A DNA stretch of 64,000 nucleotides from Prevotellaceae bacterium UBA1391 (GTDB lineage Bacteria; Bacteroidota; Bacteroidia; Bacteroidales; Bacteroidaceae): NCBI GenBank assembly GCA_002305265.1, contig DBQP01000010.1, forward strand, positions 99,933-163,932, given 5' to 3'. Made by a program: the position numbers and the translations under genes. Positions 52,761 to 60,749 of this stretch are shown here, in pieces. The notes under the pieces were generated by a model. That model ran no database searches. It had not been told where the DNA came from and saw only the letters and a program-made list of their open reading frames with translations. Numbering within the stretch: position 1 is the stretch's first letter; the number at the start of each line of letters is the position of its first letter.

Positions 52761-52863
52761 GCCATTCTCCGTCGAATCGGCGGCAGAATTCTGATTCTGC
52801 AGCAAAGGATTGGAAAGATTGCCCAAAGGCAATAGCGAAAAAAGATAAATATTCTTTCAGCAC

Positions 52864-53061
52864 AGCGCGAGCATCGGGACGCAGCAGACAAAGCATGGAG
52901 ATACCACGAAGCAAACACGAGGTTGCAGTAGGCCAAGCAGGGGGACGATGCAGGCCAAGCAGGGAGACGATGCAGGCCAAGCTGGGAGACGATGCAGGCC
53001 AAGCAGGGAGACGATGCAGGCCAAGCAGGGGGATGATGCAGGCGCTGGATGCGCACGGCAC
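52864..53061. repeat. 22-bp array (AGGCCAAGCAGGGAGACGAT motif), nine units
   Basis: Clear units start at 52930, 52952, 52974, 52996 and 53018, exactly 22 bases apart and almost identical; a partial unit follows at 53040, and drifted units precede at 52908, 52886 and 52864. It ends four bases before the stop codon of the EnvC-like gene. Confidence 0.93.
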
Positions 53062-53064
53062 GTC

Positions 53065-54612
53065 CTAACGCACCCAGTTCTCCGGATTGAGACGTGCGCT
53101 CTCGTTGCGCAACTGGAAATGGAGCACATAGTTGCCGTCGGCATTCGTGCCAATCTCGCCGAGCGACTGGCGCGTGCTGACCTTCTGACCTTGGCGCACA
53201 GACACGCTGCTCAGGCCCGAATAGACGGAAATGTAGCTGCCGTGGCGCAACATGACGATGTAGCGGCCCAGATACTGGTACACACGGCTGACCTCGCCAT
53301 CGAAGACCGCGCGCGCTTGGCAGCCCTGCTGACCGCGAATGTCGATACCTTTGTTGTCGAGGGTTACGCGATTCAGACCGGGAACGGTGTAGCGGCCGTA
53401 GTGTCCGACGACGCTGTAGCTGCCGGTGATGGGCATCGGCAGGCTGCCCTGATTGGCGGCAAAGCTTGACGAGAGTTTGCGGTCGGCGTCGTCGCTCGAC
53501 TTCCAGGCCGTCTCCATGTTCTTCTCCTCGCGCTTCTCAGCCTTCTCCAGCGCCTTCGTCGCCGCCTTCTCCTCGCTCTTGGCGTCCTTGAGTGTCGACT
53601 CTGCGGCTTTCACGCTGGCTTTGGCGGCCTTCGCCTCCGCATCGCTCGTGGCGGCTTTCGCAGCTTCTTCCGCTGCTTTCTTGGCGGCTTCGGCACGCTC
53701 TCTGGCGGCTTTCGCCTCGGCCAGGCGCCGGCGTTCCGCTTCGGCTTTCATTCGCATTTCCTCCTCCTTGCGCTTGCGCTCGGCCTCGGCTTTGCGGCGC
53801 GCCTCAGCGATTTCCTCCTGAATGAGGCGGTCGATCTGGGCATTCAGGTCGGCTTCTTTCTTCTTCAGGCTCGCAATCTGATTCTGTACGGTCGACAGAT
53901 TTCGGTTGAGATAGGCGACTTGCTTTCTGGCCAACGCGCGCGCCGTGCTGAGCTGCTGGCGCTTCTCCTCCAGTGTCACGCGGTGCGTCTCAAGTTTTGT
54001 CTTCGCCTCCAGCAATTCATTCTTCTTGCGGTTGACTTCTGCCTGCTGCATCTTGATGAGCTGGCCTTGGGCGCGAAGGAAGGCGGAATATTCGCGCACA
54101 TAGCGCAACCGGCGCAGCAACTGCTCGAAGTTCTTGGCCGAAAATATGAACATGAGCCTGTGCTGCACGTGTCCCTGGCGCTGCATGTAGACCATGGCGC
54201 GTGCGTATCGCTGCTTCTTGAGCGTGAGCTCGCGCTGCAGGCTGTCCAGCTGCCGCTCGAGCGTACTGATGCTGCGCTGCAGGCGGCGGATGTCGGTATT
54301 GAGCGAGTCGATGCTCTTCTGCTGCTTCCCGATTTGGTTGTCGAGAATGAGCACGGAGTCGAGCGTAGCCTTGATGTTGCGGTTCAGCACGGCGGCCTGC
54401 TGCTGCTGACGCTTGCGTTGCGCGATGGCGTCGGCCTGCTCTTTCTCCAGCTGGGCCTTCGTTTTCTTCTGCGGGGTTGTCGTTCGGCTCGGCTGTGTGG
54501 TGGTGCGGCGCTGCGTGGTGGTGCGCTGCGTCGTGCGCGGACGCTGTGCCGAGGCTGCTGCCGCAAGGAAGAGGCAGAGGCAAAGAAGCAGTCGAGTGAG
54601 GAATCTATACAT
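53065..54612 (-). CDS. EnvC-like protein with coiled coils and a degenerate M23 domain
   Basis: A 515-residue exported protein. Signal peptide about 1-22; a Thr/Arg/Gln-rich segment; two long coiled-coil regions (about 50-150 and 180-380, the latter very rich in Ala, Glu and Lys); and a C-terminal LytM/M23 domain (about 395-515). The first zinc-binding motif, normally HxxxD, reads NKGID (DNKGIDIRGQQG), and the final HxH reads LHFQL, so zinc ligands are missing. E. coli EnvC has a similarly inactive domain and works by switching on amidases; the same role is likely. Downstream of DUF4292, TPR and dut on the same strand. Confidence 0.85.
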   Translation of the reverse strand: MYRFLTRLLLCLCLFLAAAASAQRPRTTQRTTTQRRTTTQPSRTTTPQKKTKAQLEKEQADAIAQRKRQQQQAAVLNRNIKATLDSVLILDNQIGKQQKSIDSLNTDIRRLQRSISTLERQLDSLQRELTLKKQRYARAMVYMQRQGHVQHRLMFIFSAKNFEQLLRRLRYVREYSAFLRAQGQLIKMQQAEVNRKKNELLEAKTKLETHRVTLEEKRQQLSTARALARKQVAYLNRNLSTVQNQIASLKKKEADLNAQIDRLIQEEIAEARRKAEAERKRKEEEMRMKAEAERRRLAEAKAARERAEAAKKAAEEAAKAATSDAEAKAAKASVKAAESTLKDAKSEEKAATKALEKAEKREEKNMETAWKSSDDADRKLSSSFAANQGSLPMPITGSYSVVGHYGRYTVPGLNRVTLDNKGIDIRGQQGCQARAVFDGEVSRVYQYLGRYIVMLRHGSYISVYSGLSSVSVRQGQKVSTRQSLGEIGTNADGNYVLHFQLRNESARLNPENWVR

Positions 54613-54658
54613 GGTCGATGGTGATGCAAAAGAGCGGGATTGTTGCGTGATGGCCGTG

Positions 54659-54790
54659 CAGCGACGGCATTTTAAGCGGGGTGAGATGGCGTTATGACCG
54701 CGGTAAGACGGTGCTTCACTCGAACTGAGATGAAGTTTTTCTCAGACTGCGAAGACGTTTAATTCGGAATGCGACGGCTCAACCGCTGAC
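54659..54790. repeat. Degenerate 22-bp periodic array (NTGMGAYGG motif)
   Basis: Six units at 54659, 54681, 54703, 54725, 54747 and 54769 share GA at offset 5-6 and G at offset 8, and most have CGTTT or similar in the middle. The match is weaker than in the clear arrays. Confidence 0.5.
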
Positions 54791-54838
54791 GTCGGGACGA
54801 AGGTTCGCCACGTAGGGAGGGGCGAATGAGCGCTGGAT

Positions 54839-55747
54839 TTATCTGACCAGACTGCGCAGGATGTCCGTCGGGTTGGCCTTGGTGTACTTCTTCGGAGCCG
54901 GTGTGTGCTTCACCCAATCGGAATTGCTACGCACGCCGGAGAGGTTGATCTTGAACTGCGCCTGCCTGCTGCCCATGATGAAGGCCATGACCATCTCGAA
55001 GGGGAAATCCTTTCCGCCGAACTTCTGGAAGTCGGCGTAGTCGAACTGAAACTCGGCCTTGCTCTTGCTCTCTCCGCTGATGATGGTGCGGGAAAGTGTG
55101 CCGGAGGGCTGCACGGTCTGGAACTCGTACTGCAGGATGCGGTCCTTGTAGTTCAGATTGACAATGCCGTCTTGCGTGTCGACCGGCTGGCCTGCGCTGT
55201 TGGTGTAGGAGAAAGCCGTGGCGGAGGCGCGGCGGGTGCCTGGCTGGAACACCTCGTTCCAAAACAGGGACTGGAGCGCGTAGAAGTCGACGTTGGCACG
55301 TTGCAGGAAATCTATTTCCGAATAGGGCACGTCGATGTACTGCTTGTGGAAACGGTCGATGAGCAAGACGCGATCGGTGCTGAACTCCATGCGCCCGAGC
55401 TCCGCGATGCCCAGCAATGGGTCGACCACGGACAGTTGAATCACCTCGTCGCGCTGCATGCGGAGTGTGCCGGTGGAGCTGACCGACTTGCCGTCCATGA
55501 GAATCTGGATGCGTATCTTGGCCGTCAGAAAATCTTCCTCCAGGGCGTTGCGGCTGATGGTATTGAAGTAGTTGGAAGTAGAGAATGCTGTATGGGCTGC
55601 GGAGGCCTCTGCCTGTGCGTCGACGGCGCCGGCGGCCGACTTCGACGAGCGGCAGGATGCGGTGAGCAGCAGGGCCGCCACCAGCAGCAGGGCGGTGTGG
55701 AGTCTTGCCTGCCGGGGCGCACGGCGCGCGATTTGTGTTGTTCTCAT
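54839..55747 (-). CDS. DUF4292 lipoprotein (LolA/LolB-like fold expected)
   Basis: A 302-residue lipoprotein; lipobox LLTASC with acylated Cys at residue 32. The rest (about 60-290) is a series of amphipathic strands typical of DUF4292: TAKIRIQILMDGKSVSSTGTLRMQRDEVIQLSV, LGRMEFSTDRVLLIDRFHKQYI. The fold group includes lipoprotein carriers, and a role in outer-membrane lipoprotein or lipid handling is plausible but unproven. It sits between the TPR gene and the EnvC-like gene, a recurrent order in Bacteroidota. Confidence 0.82.
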   Translation of the reverse strand: MRTTQIARRAPRQARLHTALLLVAALLLTASCRSSKSAAGAVDAQAEASAAHTAFSTSNYFNTISRNALEEDFLTAKIRIQILMDGKSVSSTGTLRMQRDEVIQLSVVDPLLGIAELGRMEFSTDRVLLIDRFHKQYIDVPYSEIDFLQRANVDFYALQSLFWNEVFQPGTRRASATAFSYTNSAGQPVDTQDGIVNLNYKDRILQYEFQTVQPSGTLSRTIISGESKSKAEFQFDYADFQKFGGKDFPFEMVMAFIMGSRQAQFKINLSGVRSNSDWVKHTPAPKKYTKANPTDILRSLVR

Positions 55748-55855
55748 ATTCAGTGGTTTGATGCGGATGAAGGGGATGGAAAGGAGCGAGGCGGAGGTGG
55801 ACGGGTGACGCTCAGCCGAGTCTGGGCGACGGGCAGGCGTGGCCGCGCGGCGGTG

Positions 55856-57670
55856 TCATTTCCGCTTCACCTCGATGTATTTGCGGCGGCGTATCTTCTG
55901 CGTCACGCGCTCGGTGTCGGCGGCATCCGCCTTCTCATCCTTGCGGAAGAGGCGGAGGGCCTGCTCCCAGAGCTGCACGGCGTGCTCCGTCTGGCCCAGC
56001 TCGGCGTAGATGTCGCCGGCGTGCTCCACGGAGGTGGCGTCGGCGGGCTGCATCGAGTCGGTGAGGAGGCTGAGCACGGAGTCGGCATAGACGCGCGCTT
56101 CCTCGTAGCGCTTCTGCTGGAAGAGAATCCAGGCGTAGGTGTCGAGGAAGGTCGTGCTGCGGGGCTCTTTCTCCAGCGAGCGCAGCGACATCTCGGCGGC
56201 GCGCTGCAGGTCCTGCTTGCGCAGCGAGAGATAGTAGGCATAGTTGTTCAGCACCATGGCGTCGTCGGGGCGGTAGAGCAGGCAGGAGTCGTAGGCCTCG
56301 AAGGCGAGGCGGTCGTTGCCCATCTGGTGGTGGAGGTCGCCGACCACGGCATACATGTTGGTGATGAGCTCGACGCTCGTGTCCCTCGTTGTCTTGGTGA
56401 GTCCTTTGCGCAAGGCGGCCAGCGCCTCGTCGTACTGGTCGTTCAGGTAGTTCTCCATGCCGAGGTTGTAGTAGAAGACGGGATCGGCGAGGTTGATGTC
56501 CGACGCCGTGCGGCAGAGACGGAGGATCTCGTCGTGGTCTTCCTCCTGCGTGGCGTACATGAGGAGCTGCATGCGCGCGGCCTCGTTCTCGGGGTTGATG
56601 AGGAGCGTCTGCTCGAGCACGGGTTTCACCTGCTCCTGGGGCGCATTGGCCGAGATGAGGTATTGCGCGAAGAGCTCGGCCGTGCGGTCGTCTTCCTGCG
56701 GCAGGGCGAGCAACCGGCGGAAGACGCCCGTCATGCTGGCCGTGTCGGTGTGCTCCTGCAGCGCCTGCATCGTCATGTTGCGCACGAGGCCGAAGCGCGT
56801 CTCGGCATCGACGCGCGGGCTCACGATGAGCCGCTCGAGCGTCTGCTGGAATTTCTCCTGCTCGCCTGTCGTGTCATAGAAGCGCATGAGGGAGCCGAGC
56901 AGCGAGATGTCGTCGGGGTCGGTGCGCTGCACTTCTTCATAGATCTTGCGCGCGGCGTCGTTCTTGCCTTGATCGAGATACATCTCGGCCATCATCACGC
57001 GATAGCGCAGGTCGTTGGGATATTCGTCGGCCAGTGCCTGCATCTCGGCGAAGGCGCGTTTCTCGTCCTTCATCTGGGAGTAGGTGCGGAACTTCTGTAT
57101 CGAGATTTGCTCGTTCTTTCCCTCCAGCACCTCGACGCGGTCGAGCGCCGAGATGACGTGCGCGTAGTCTTCCTGCCGCGTGTAGAGGTCGACGAGCATG
57201 AGCAGGATCTCCGTCTTGTCGGGATACTGCCGCGCCATCTGCTCCAGTTCCTTCACGGCATCGTCCTGACGGCCTGCCGCCATGTAGGAGCTGACGAGCG
57301 CCTGCCGCAGGTCGTAGTTCATGGGCGCGAGGCGCGAGGCCTGCAGCAGATAGTCGAGGGCGAGGGAGTCCTGATGCATGACGTGGGCATAGGTGGAGAG
57401 CGCATAGAGCGCGCCCACGTGGCGGGGGTTGAGCCTGAGCACATGCCGGAAGAGCTCGTAGGCCTCGGCATGGCGCTGCGCCAGCTTCTGCACGGTGGCC
57501 TCGAGGAAGCAGTCGTCGGCTTTCTCCGAGGCCGTGACGGGCACGGGAGCCTGCGGCAGGTCGGCCTGCGCGTGTGCCGTGAGGCCGAGGGCGAGGCCCA
57601 GGAGGGCCAGCGCCAGGCGCAGGCTGCGGCCGAGACGGCTGGACAGCGGGGTGTATGCGGATGTGTTCAT
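55856..57670 (-). CDS. Exported tetratricopeptide-repeat protein
   Basis: A 604-residue protein with signal peptide (about 1-35, ending AHAQA) and TPR units through almost all the rest, for example HAEAYELFRHVLRLNPRHVGALYALS, YDEALAALRKGL and YEEARVYADSVLSLL. No catalytic domain is seen, so it is a binding scaffold in the periplasm or at the outer membrane. It reads between dut (38 bases upstream) and the DUF4292 gene (108 bases downstream). Confidence 0.8.
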   Translation of the reverse strand: MNTSAYTPLSSRLGRSLRLALALLGLALGLTAHAQADLPQAPVPVTASEKADDCFLEATVQKLAQRHAEAYELFRHVLRLNPRHVGALYALSTYAHVMHQDSLALDYLLQASRLAPMNYDLRQALVSSYMAAGRQDDAVKELEQMARQYPDKTEILLMLVDLYTRQEDYAHVISALDRVEVLEGKNEQISIQKFRTYSQMKDEKRAFAEMQALADEYPNDLRYRVMMAEMYLDQGKNDAARKIYEEVQRTDPDDISLLGSLMRFYDTTGEQEKFQQTLERLIVSPRVDAETRFGLVRNMTMQALQEHTDTASMTGVFRRLLALPQEDDRTAELFAQYLISANAPQEQVKPVLEQTLLINPENEAARMQLLMYATQEEDHDEILRLCRTASDINLADPVFYYNLGMENYLNDQYDEALAALRKGLTKTTRDTSVELITNMYAVVGDLHHQMGNDRLAFEAYDSCLLYRPDDAMVLNNYAYYLSLRKQDLQRAAEMSLRSLEKEPRSTTFLDTYAWILFQQKRYEEARVYADSVLSLLTDSMQPADATSVEHAGDIYAELGQTEHAVQLWEQALRLFRKDEKADAADTERVTQKIRRRKYIEVKRK

Positions 57671-57708
57671 GAATGTCTTCTTCTTTCGGTCGGGGAAATC
57701 GTGCGGGG

Positions 57709-58140
57709 TCAGAGGCCCGTGTGGCCGAAGCCGCCGGCGCCGCGCTCGGTCGCGTCGAGCGTCTCGACGGGCTGCCAGACCACCTGCTCATGGCGGGCCA
57801 CGACGAGCTGCGCGATGCGCTCGCCGTCGTTGATGACGAAGGGCTCCTGGCTGAGGTTGACCAGAATGACGCACACCTCGCCGCGATAGTCGGCATCGAT
57901 CGTTCCGGGCGCGTTGAGCACGGTCAGGCCGTGGCGGGCTGCCAGTCCGCTGCGCGGACGCACCTGCGCCTCGTAGCCCGGCGGCAGCGCCATGTAGAGG
58001 CCCGTCGGCACCATGCAGCGCTGGAGCGGCTGGAGCGTGATGGGCTGCGAGAGATTGGCCCGCAGGTCGAGCCCGGCCGACTGCGGCGTGGCATACTGCG
58101 GAAGGGGATGGTGGGAGCGGTTGATGATGCTGACTTGCAT
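57709..58140 (-). CDS. dut: dUTP diphosphatase
   Basis: A 143-residue trimeric dUTPase, which turns dUTP into dUMP and pyrophosphate. All five motifs are visible: AGLDLRANL, RPRSGLA, NAPGTIDADYRGE, ERIAQLVV and the C-terminal ATERGAGGFGHTG. The frame is open upstream to 58437 through the repeat array, but MQVSIINRSHHPLP at 58140 is the family start. It heads a minus-strand operon and is divergent from the dGTPase gene, so two dNTP-controlling enzymes share one upstream region. Confidence 0.95.
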   Translation of the reverse strand: MQVSIINRSHHPLPQYATPQSAGLDLRANLSQPITLQPLQRCMVPTGLYMALPPGYEAQVRPRSGLAARHGLTVLNAPGTIDADYRGEVCVILVNLSQEPFVINDGERIAQLVVARHEQVVWQPVETLDATERGAGGFGHTGL

Positions 58141-58239
58141 AGAATCGACGTTCGAGGTGATGAAAAGCGTGACCGCCCGCGCCAGTCGCGCAGACGGGGC
58201 GCGCCGGACGGGGATGTGGCGTGACGCGAGGAAAATCGC

Positions 58240-58305
58240 GAAGGCCTTCGTGTGGCGACGGGAAGGCCTTCGTGCGTCGACGAGAAGGCCTTCGTGTGGC
58301 AAAAG
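58240..58305. repeat. 22-bp array of the palindrome GAAGGCCTTC, three units
   Basis: GAAGGCCTTC starts at 58240, 58262 and 58284. It lies in the divergent space between dut and the dGTPase gene, so here it is 5' of both genes. Confidence 0.9.
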
Positions 58306-58434
58306 GCGCGGACGGGCGACGACACGCAGGCGGCGACACGGCGCAACGAACGTGCGGCAGCAGTCCGGAGCGGGCGAGCGCCACGCGGTGGCGTGCCGCG
58401 GGACGGGCTCGCGCGCACACGGCACAAATCTTTG

Positions 58435-58442
58435 CAAAATTA
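58435..58442 (-). promoter_or_regulatory. Candidate -7 element for the dut operon
   Basis: TAATTTTG on the minus strand fits TAnnTTTG, but it lies nearly 300 bases before dut and would put the palindrome array in the leader. Weak support. Confidence 0.35.
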
Positions 58443-58496
58443 CGAATTTTGCGTCACTTTTCGTGACTGTCGCGTCATTTATTCGCTATTTTCAGC

Positions 58497-58504
58497 TAAA
58501 TTTG
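58497..58504 (+). promoter_or_regulatory. -7 promoter element before the dGTPase gene
   Basis: TAAATTTG fits TAnnTTTG, 30 bases before the ATG at 58535. It lies after the whole upstream open frame, so it supports that start. Confidence 0.65.
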
Positions 58505-58534
58505 CAACATACGGAAAAATACAAGCATGCACTC

Positions 58535-59854
58535 ATGAACTGGCAACATCTCATTTCGAACAAACGCCTCGGGCAGGAGAGCCTCCACCTCAAGCGCAAG
58601 GACGACCGGACGGAGTTCAAGCGCGACTTCGACCGCCTCATCTTCTCGGCCCCCTTCCGGCGCCTGCAGAACAAGACGCAGGTGTTTCCGCTCCCCGGCA
58701 GCGTCTTCGTGCACAACCGCCTGACGCACTCGCTCGAGGTGGCCAGCGTGGGACGCTCGCTGGGCGACGACGTGGCCCGCCTGCTCCTGCACCACCACCC
58801 CGAACTGGCCGCCACGCACATCGGCGAGGCCGGCAGCATCGTGAGCGCGGCCTGTCTGGCCCACGACATGGGCAATCCGCCCTTCGGCCACAGCGGTGAA
58901 CAGGCCATCGCCACCTATTTCAGCGAGGGACCGGGGCTGAAATACCGCCCGATGGTGAGCGCGGAGGAGTGGGACGACCTGACGCATTTCGACGGCAACG
59001 CCAACACCTTCCGCCTGCTGACGCATGAGTTCAAAGGGCGGCGCAAGGGCGGATTCGTGATGACCTACCCCACGCTGGCCTCCATCGTCAAGTATCCCTA
59101 CCCCGCCTCGCGCGCCGGCAAGAAGCAGAAGTTCGGATTTTTCCAGAACGACCGCGAGACCTACGAGCGCATAGCCGAGGAACTGGGCATCGAGCGGCGC
59201 CCCGACGGCAGCTATGCGCGCTATCCGCTGGTGTACCTCGTGGAGGCGGCGGACGACATCTGCTACGAGATCATGGACATCGAGGACGCCCACAAGCTGC
59301 GCATCCTGACGACGAAGGAGACGCGCGAGCTGCTGCTCGACTTCTGCGACCCGAAGCGGCTCGACCACATCCAGGAGATTCTGGACTCGGTGGACGACGT
59401 GAACGAGCAAATCGTCTACCTCCGCTCCTGCGCCATCGGCAGCCTCGAGCGCGAGTGCGCGGCCGCCTTCGTCAGAAACGAGCAGGCCATCCTCAGCGGC
59501 ACAATGGAGGGGCCGCTGCTCGCCCACATCTCGCCGCGCATCCGCGAGGCCTACGAGCGCTGCACGAAGGTGTCGCACCAGAAAATCTACAAGAGCAAGG
59601 ACGTGGTGGACATCGAGCTGGCCGGCTACCGCATCATCTCGACGCTCATCGACCTCTTCACCGAGGCGGCCATGAACCCCGACCGCGCCTACAGCCGCCT
59701 GCTGCTGGCGCGCGTGAGCTCGCAATACGAGGTGGACGCGCCCGACGCCTACACGCGCATTATGGCCATCCTCGACTTCATCAGCGGCATGACCGACGTC
59801 TACGCGCTCGACCTCTACCGCAAGATCAACGGCGAGAGCCTCCCCATGATCTGA
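58535..59854 (+). CDS. dgt: Deoxyguanosinetriphosphate triphosphohydrolase
   Basis: A 439-residue HD-superfamily dGTPase. Marks: the start region RKDDRTEFKRDFDRLIFSAPFRRLQNKTQVFPL, NRLTHSLEVASVGRSLG (first His), the His-Asp pair in CLAHDMGNPPFGHSGE, HFDGNANTFRLLTH and the late YLVEAADDICYEIMDIEDA. It cuts dGTP to deoxyguanosine and triphosphate and so trims the dNTP pool. The frame is open upstream to 58013 over the repeat array, but 58535 is fixed by family alignment and promoter position. Confidence 0.93.
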   Translation: MNWQHLISNKRLGQESLHLKRKDDRTEFKRDFDRLIFSAPFRRLQNKTQVFPLPGSVFVHNRLTHSLEVASVGRSLGDDVARLLLHHHPELAATHIGEAGSIVSAACLAHDMGNPPFGHSGEQAIATYFSEGPGLKYRPMVSAEEWDDLTHFDGNANTFRLLTHEFKGRRKGGFVMTYPTLASIVKYPYPASRAGKKQKFGFFQNDRETYERIAEELGIERRPDGSYARYPLVYLVEAADDICYEIMDIEDAHKLRILTTKETRELLLDFCDPKRLDHIQEILDSVDDVNEQIVYLRSCAIGSLERECAAAFVRNEQAILSGTMEGPLLAHISPRIREAYERCTKVSHQKIYKSKDVVDIELAGYRIISTLIDLFTEAAMNPDRAYSRLLLARVSSQYEVDAPDAYTRIMAILDFISGMTDVYALDLYRKINGESLPMI

Positions 59855-59900
59855 CTCCGCCCCGACCGGCAGCACGGCCGGCAACGGCAGAACGAAAAGA

Positions 59901-59944
59901 AGCCATCCCGGCCACGCAGAAGAGCGTGGCCGTGATGGCTTTTG
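59901..59944 (+). terminator. Terminator after dgt
   Basis: AGCCATC and GGCCACGC pair with GCGTGGCC and GATGGCT around a short loop, followed by TTTT. It lies between convergent genes and may serve both. Confidence 0.85.
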
Positions 59945-59999
59945 CGATGGTTGCGGGCTCAGCCCTGCGCCGCTGCGGACGCGGGCAAGGCGCGGCGGG

Positions 60000-60725
60000 T
60001 CAGAACACCCACTTGAGGGCAATCGTCGGATTGACGAAGAAGGTCTTGTCGTTGGCGAGATTGAAGACGAAGTTGCTGCTCACTTCCACCTCGGTGCCGA
60101 TGCTGAGGTGCGTCTCCTCCAGTCCCTTGATGGTGTTGAGGTTGTACCAGAGCTGGGGCTCCGTGAGGAAGACGAGCTGGCCGTGGCCGTTGGCTTTCTC
60201 GCCGCGCCAGAGGTCGGCGAAGCCGGCGAAGGTGAGGGCCTTGCGGGCAAACGTCGTGCTCCAGACGCCCGTGAGCTGGAAGCTGGAGTAGCTGCGGGTG
60301 TCCTGATAGCCCTTGAAGTAGTGCTTGTACATGAGCTGCAGGGAAGCGGTCGTCGAGAAGTCGGCGTTGTGGAAGTTCCAAGCCGGACCGAGGAGGACAG
60401 ACTGCTGGAAGCTGCCGAAGCGGTTCAGACCACCGTCATACTCGATGTGGGCGGCCAGGGGCGACTGCTTGCCCAGATTGAACTCGCGCGCGATTTCCGT
60501 GTAGGCGCCCTCGGTGAAGCGGCGGCTGAAGTCGACGTCGACGAAATAGAACCATGAGCCCCATTTGTCGGCCTTGAACTGTTCGAGCGTGACGGTCACC
60601 TTCTGGCGGCCAGCCTCCTCCGTGGGATAGATGTTGCGGCCGAGGTCGTAGTGGAGTTGCACGTTCTGCGCGTTGGCAGCAAGTCCTGCCAGGAGCAGGA
60701 GGGCGGAGAAAAGAATTTTTTTCAT
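60000..60725 (-). CDS. DUF5020 outer-membrane protein (Tsx-channel-like)
   Basis: A 241-residue exported protein with signal peptide (1-19, ending ANAQ) and alternating beta strands to the C-terminal Phe (ALKWVF), as expected of a small outer-membrane barrel. Sequence such as LHYDLGRNIYPTE, WGSWFYFVDVDFSRR and YEFQ-like strand pairs fits DUF5020, which is related to the Tsx nucleoside channel. The next two genes upstream on the same strand are nucleobase permeases, so a role in bringing nucleosides or bases over the outer membrane is likely. It starts 24 bases after the uracil/xanthine permease ends. Confidence 0.75.
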   Translation of the reverse strand: MKKILFSALLLLAGLAANAQNVQLHYDLGRNIYPTEEAGRQKVTVTLEQFKADKWGSWFYFVDVDFSRRFTEGAYTEIAREFNLGKQSPLAAHIEYDGGLNRFGSFQQSVLLGPAWNFHNADFSTTASLQLMYKHYFKGYQDTRSYSSFQLTGVWSTTFARKALTFAGFADLWRGEKANGHGQLVFLTEPQLWYNLNTIKGLEETHLSIGTEVEVSSNFVFNLANDKTFFVNPTIALKWVF

Positions 60726-60749
60726 TGCGATAGATTTTAATGAATAGCG

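Noticed and set aside
52697..53153. Small minus-strand frames translating the 22-bp array as a repeated peptide
   Set aside because: The array period is not a multiple of three, the frames include promoter DNA, and other arrays have no matching frame. Coding use is unlikely.
54905..57889. Antisense + strand open frame of 994 codons
   Set aside because: Covers the DUF4292 and TPR genes on the opposite strand. Composition is that of a GC-rich shadow frame.
7921..58305. CRISPR arrays as an explanation of the palindromic repeats
   Set aside because: Linkers are only 10-12 bases, units are 22 bp, arrays have three or four units, and no cas genes are present.
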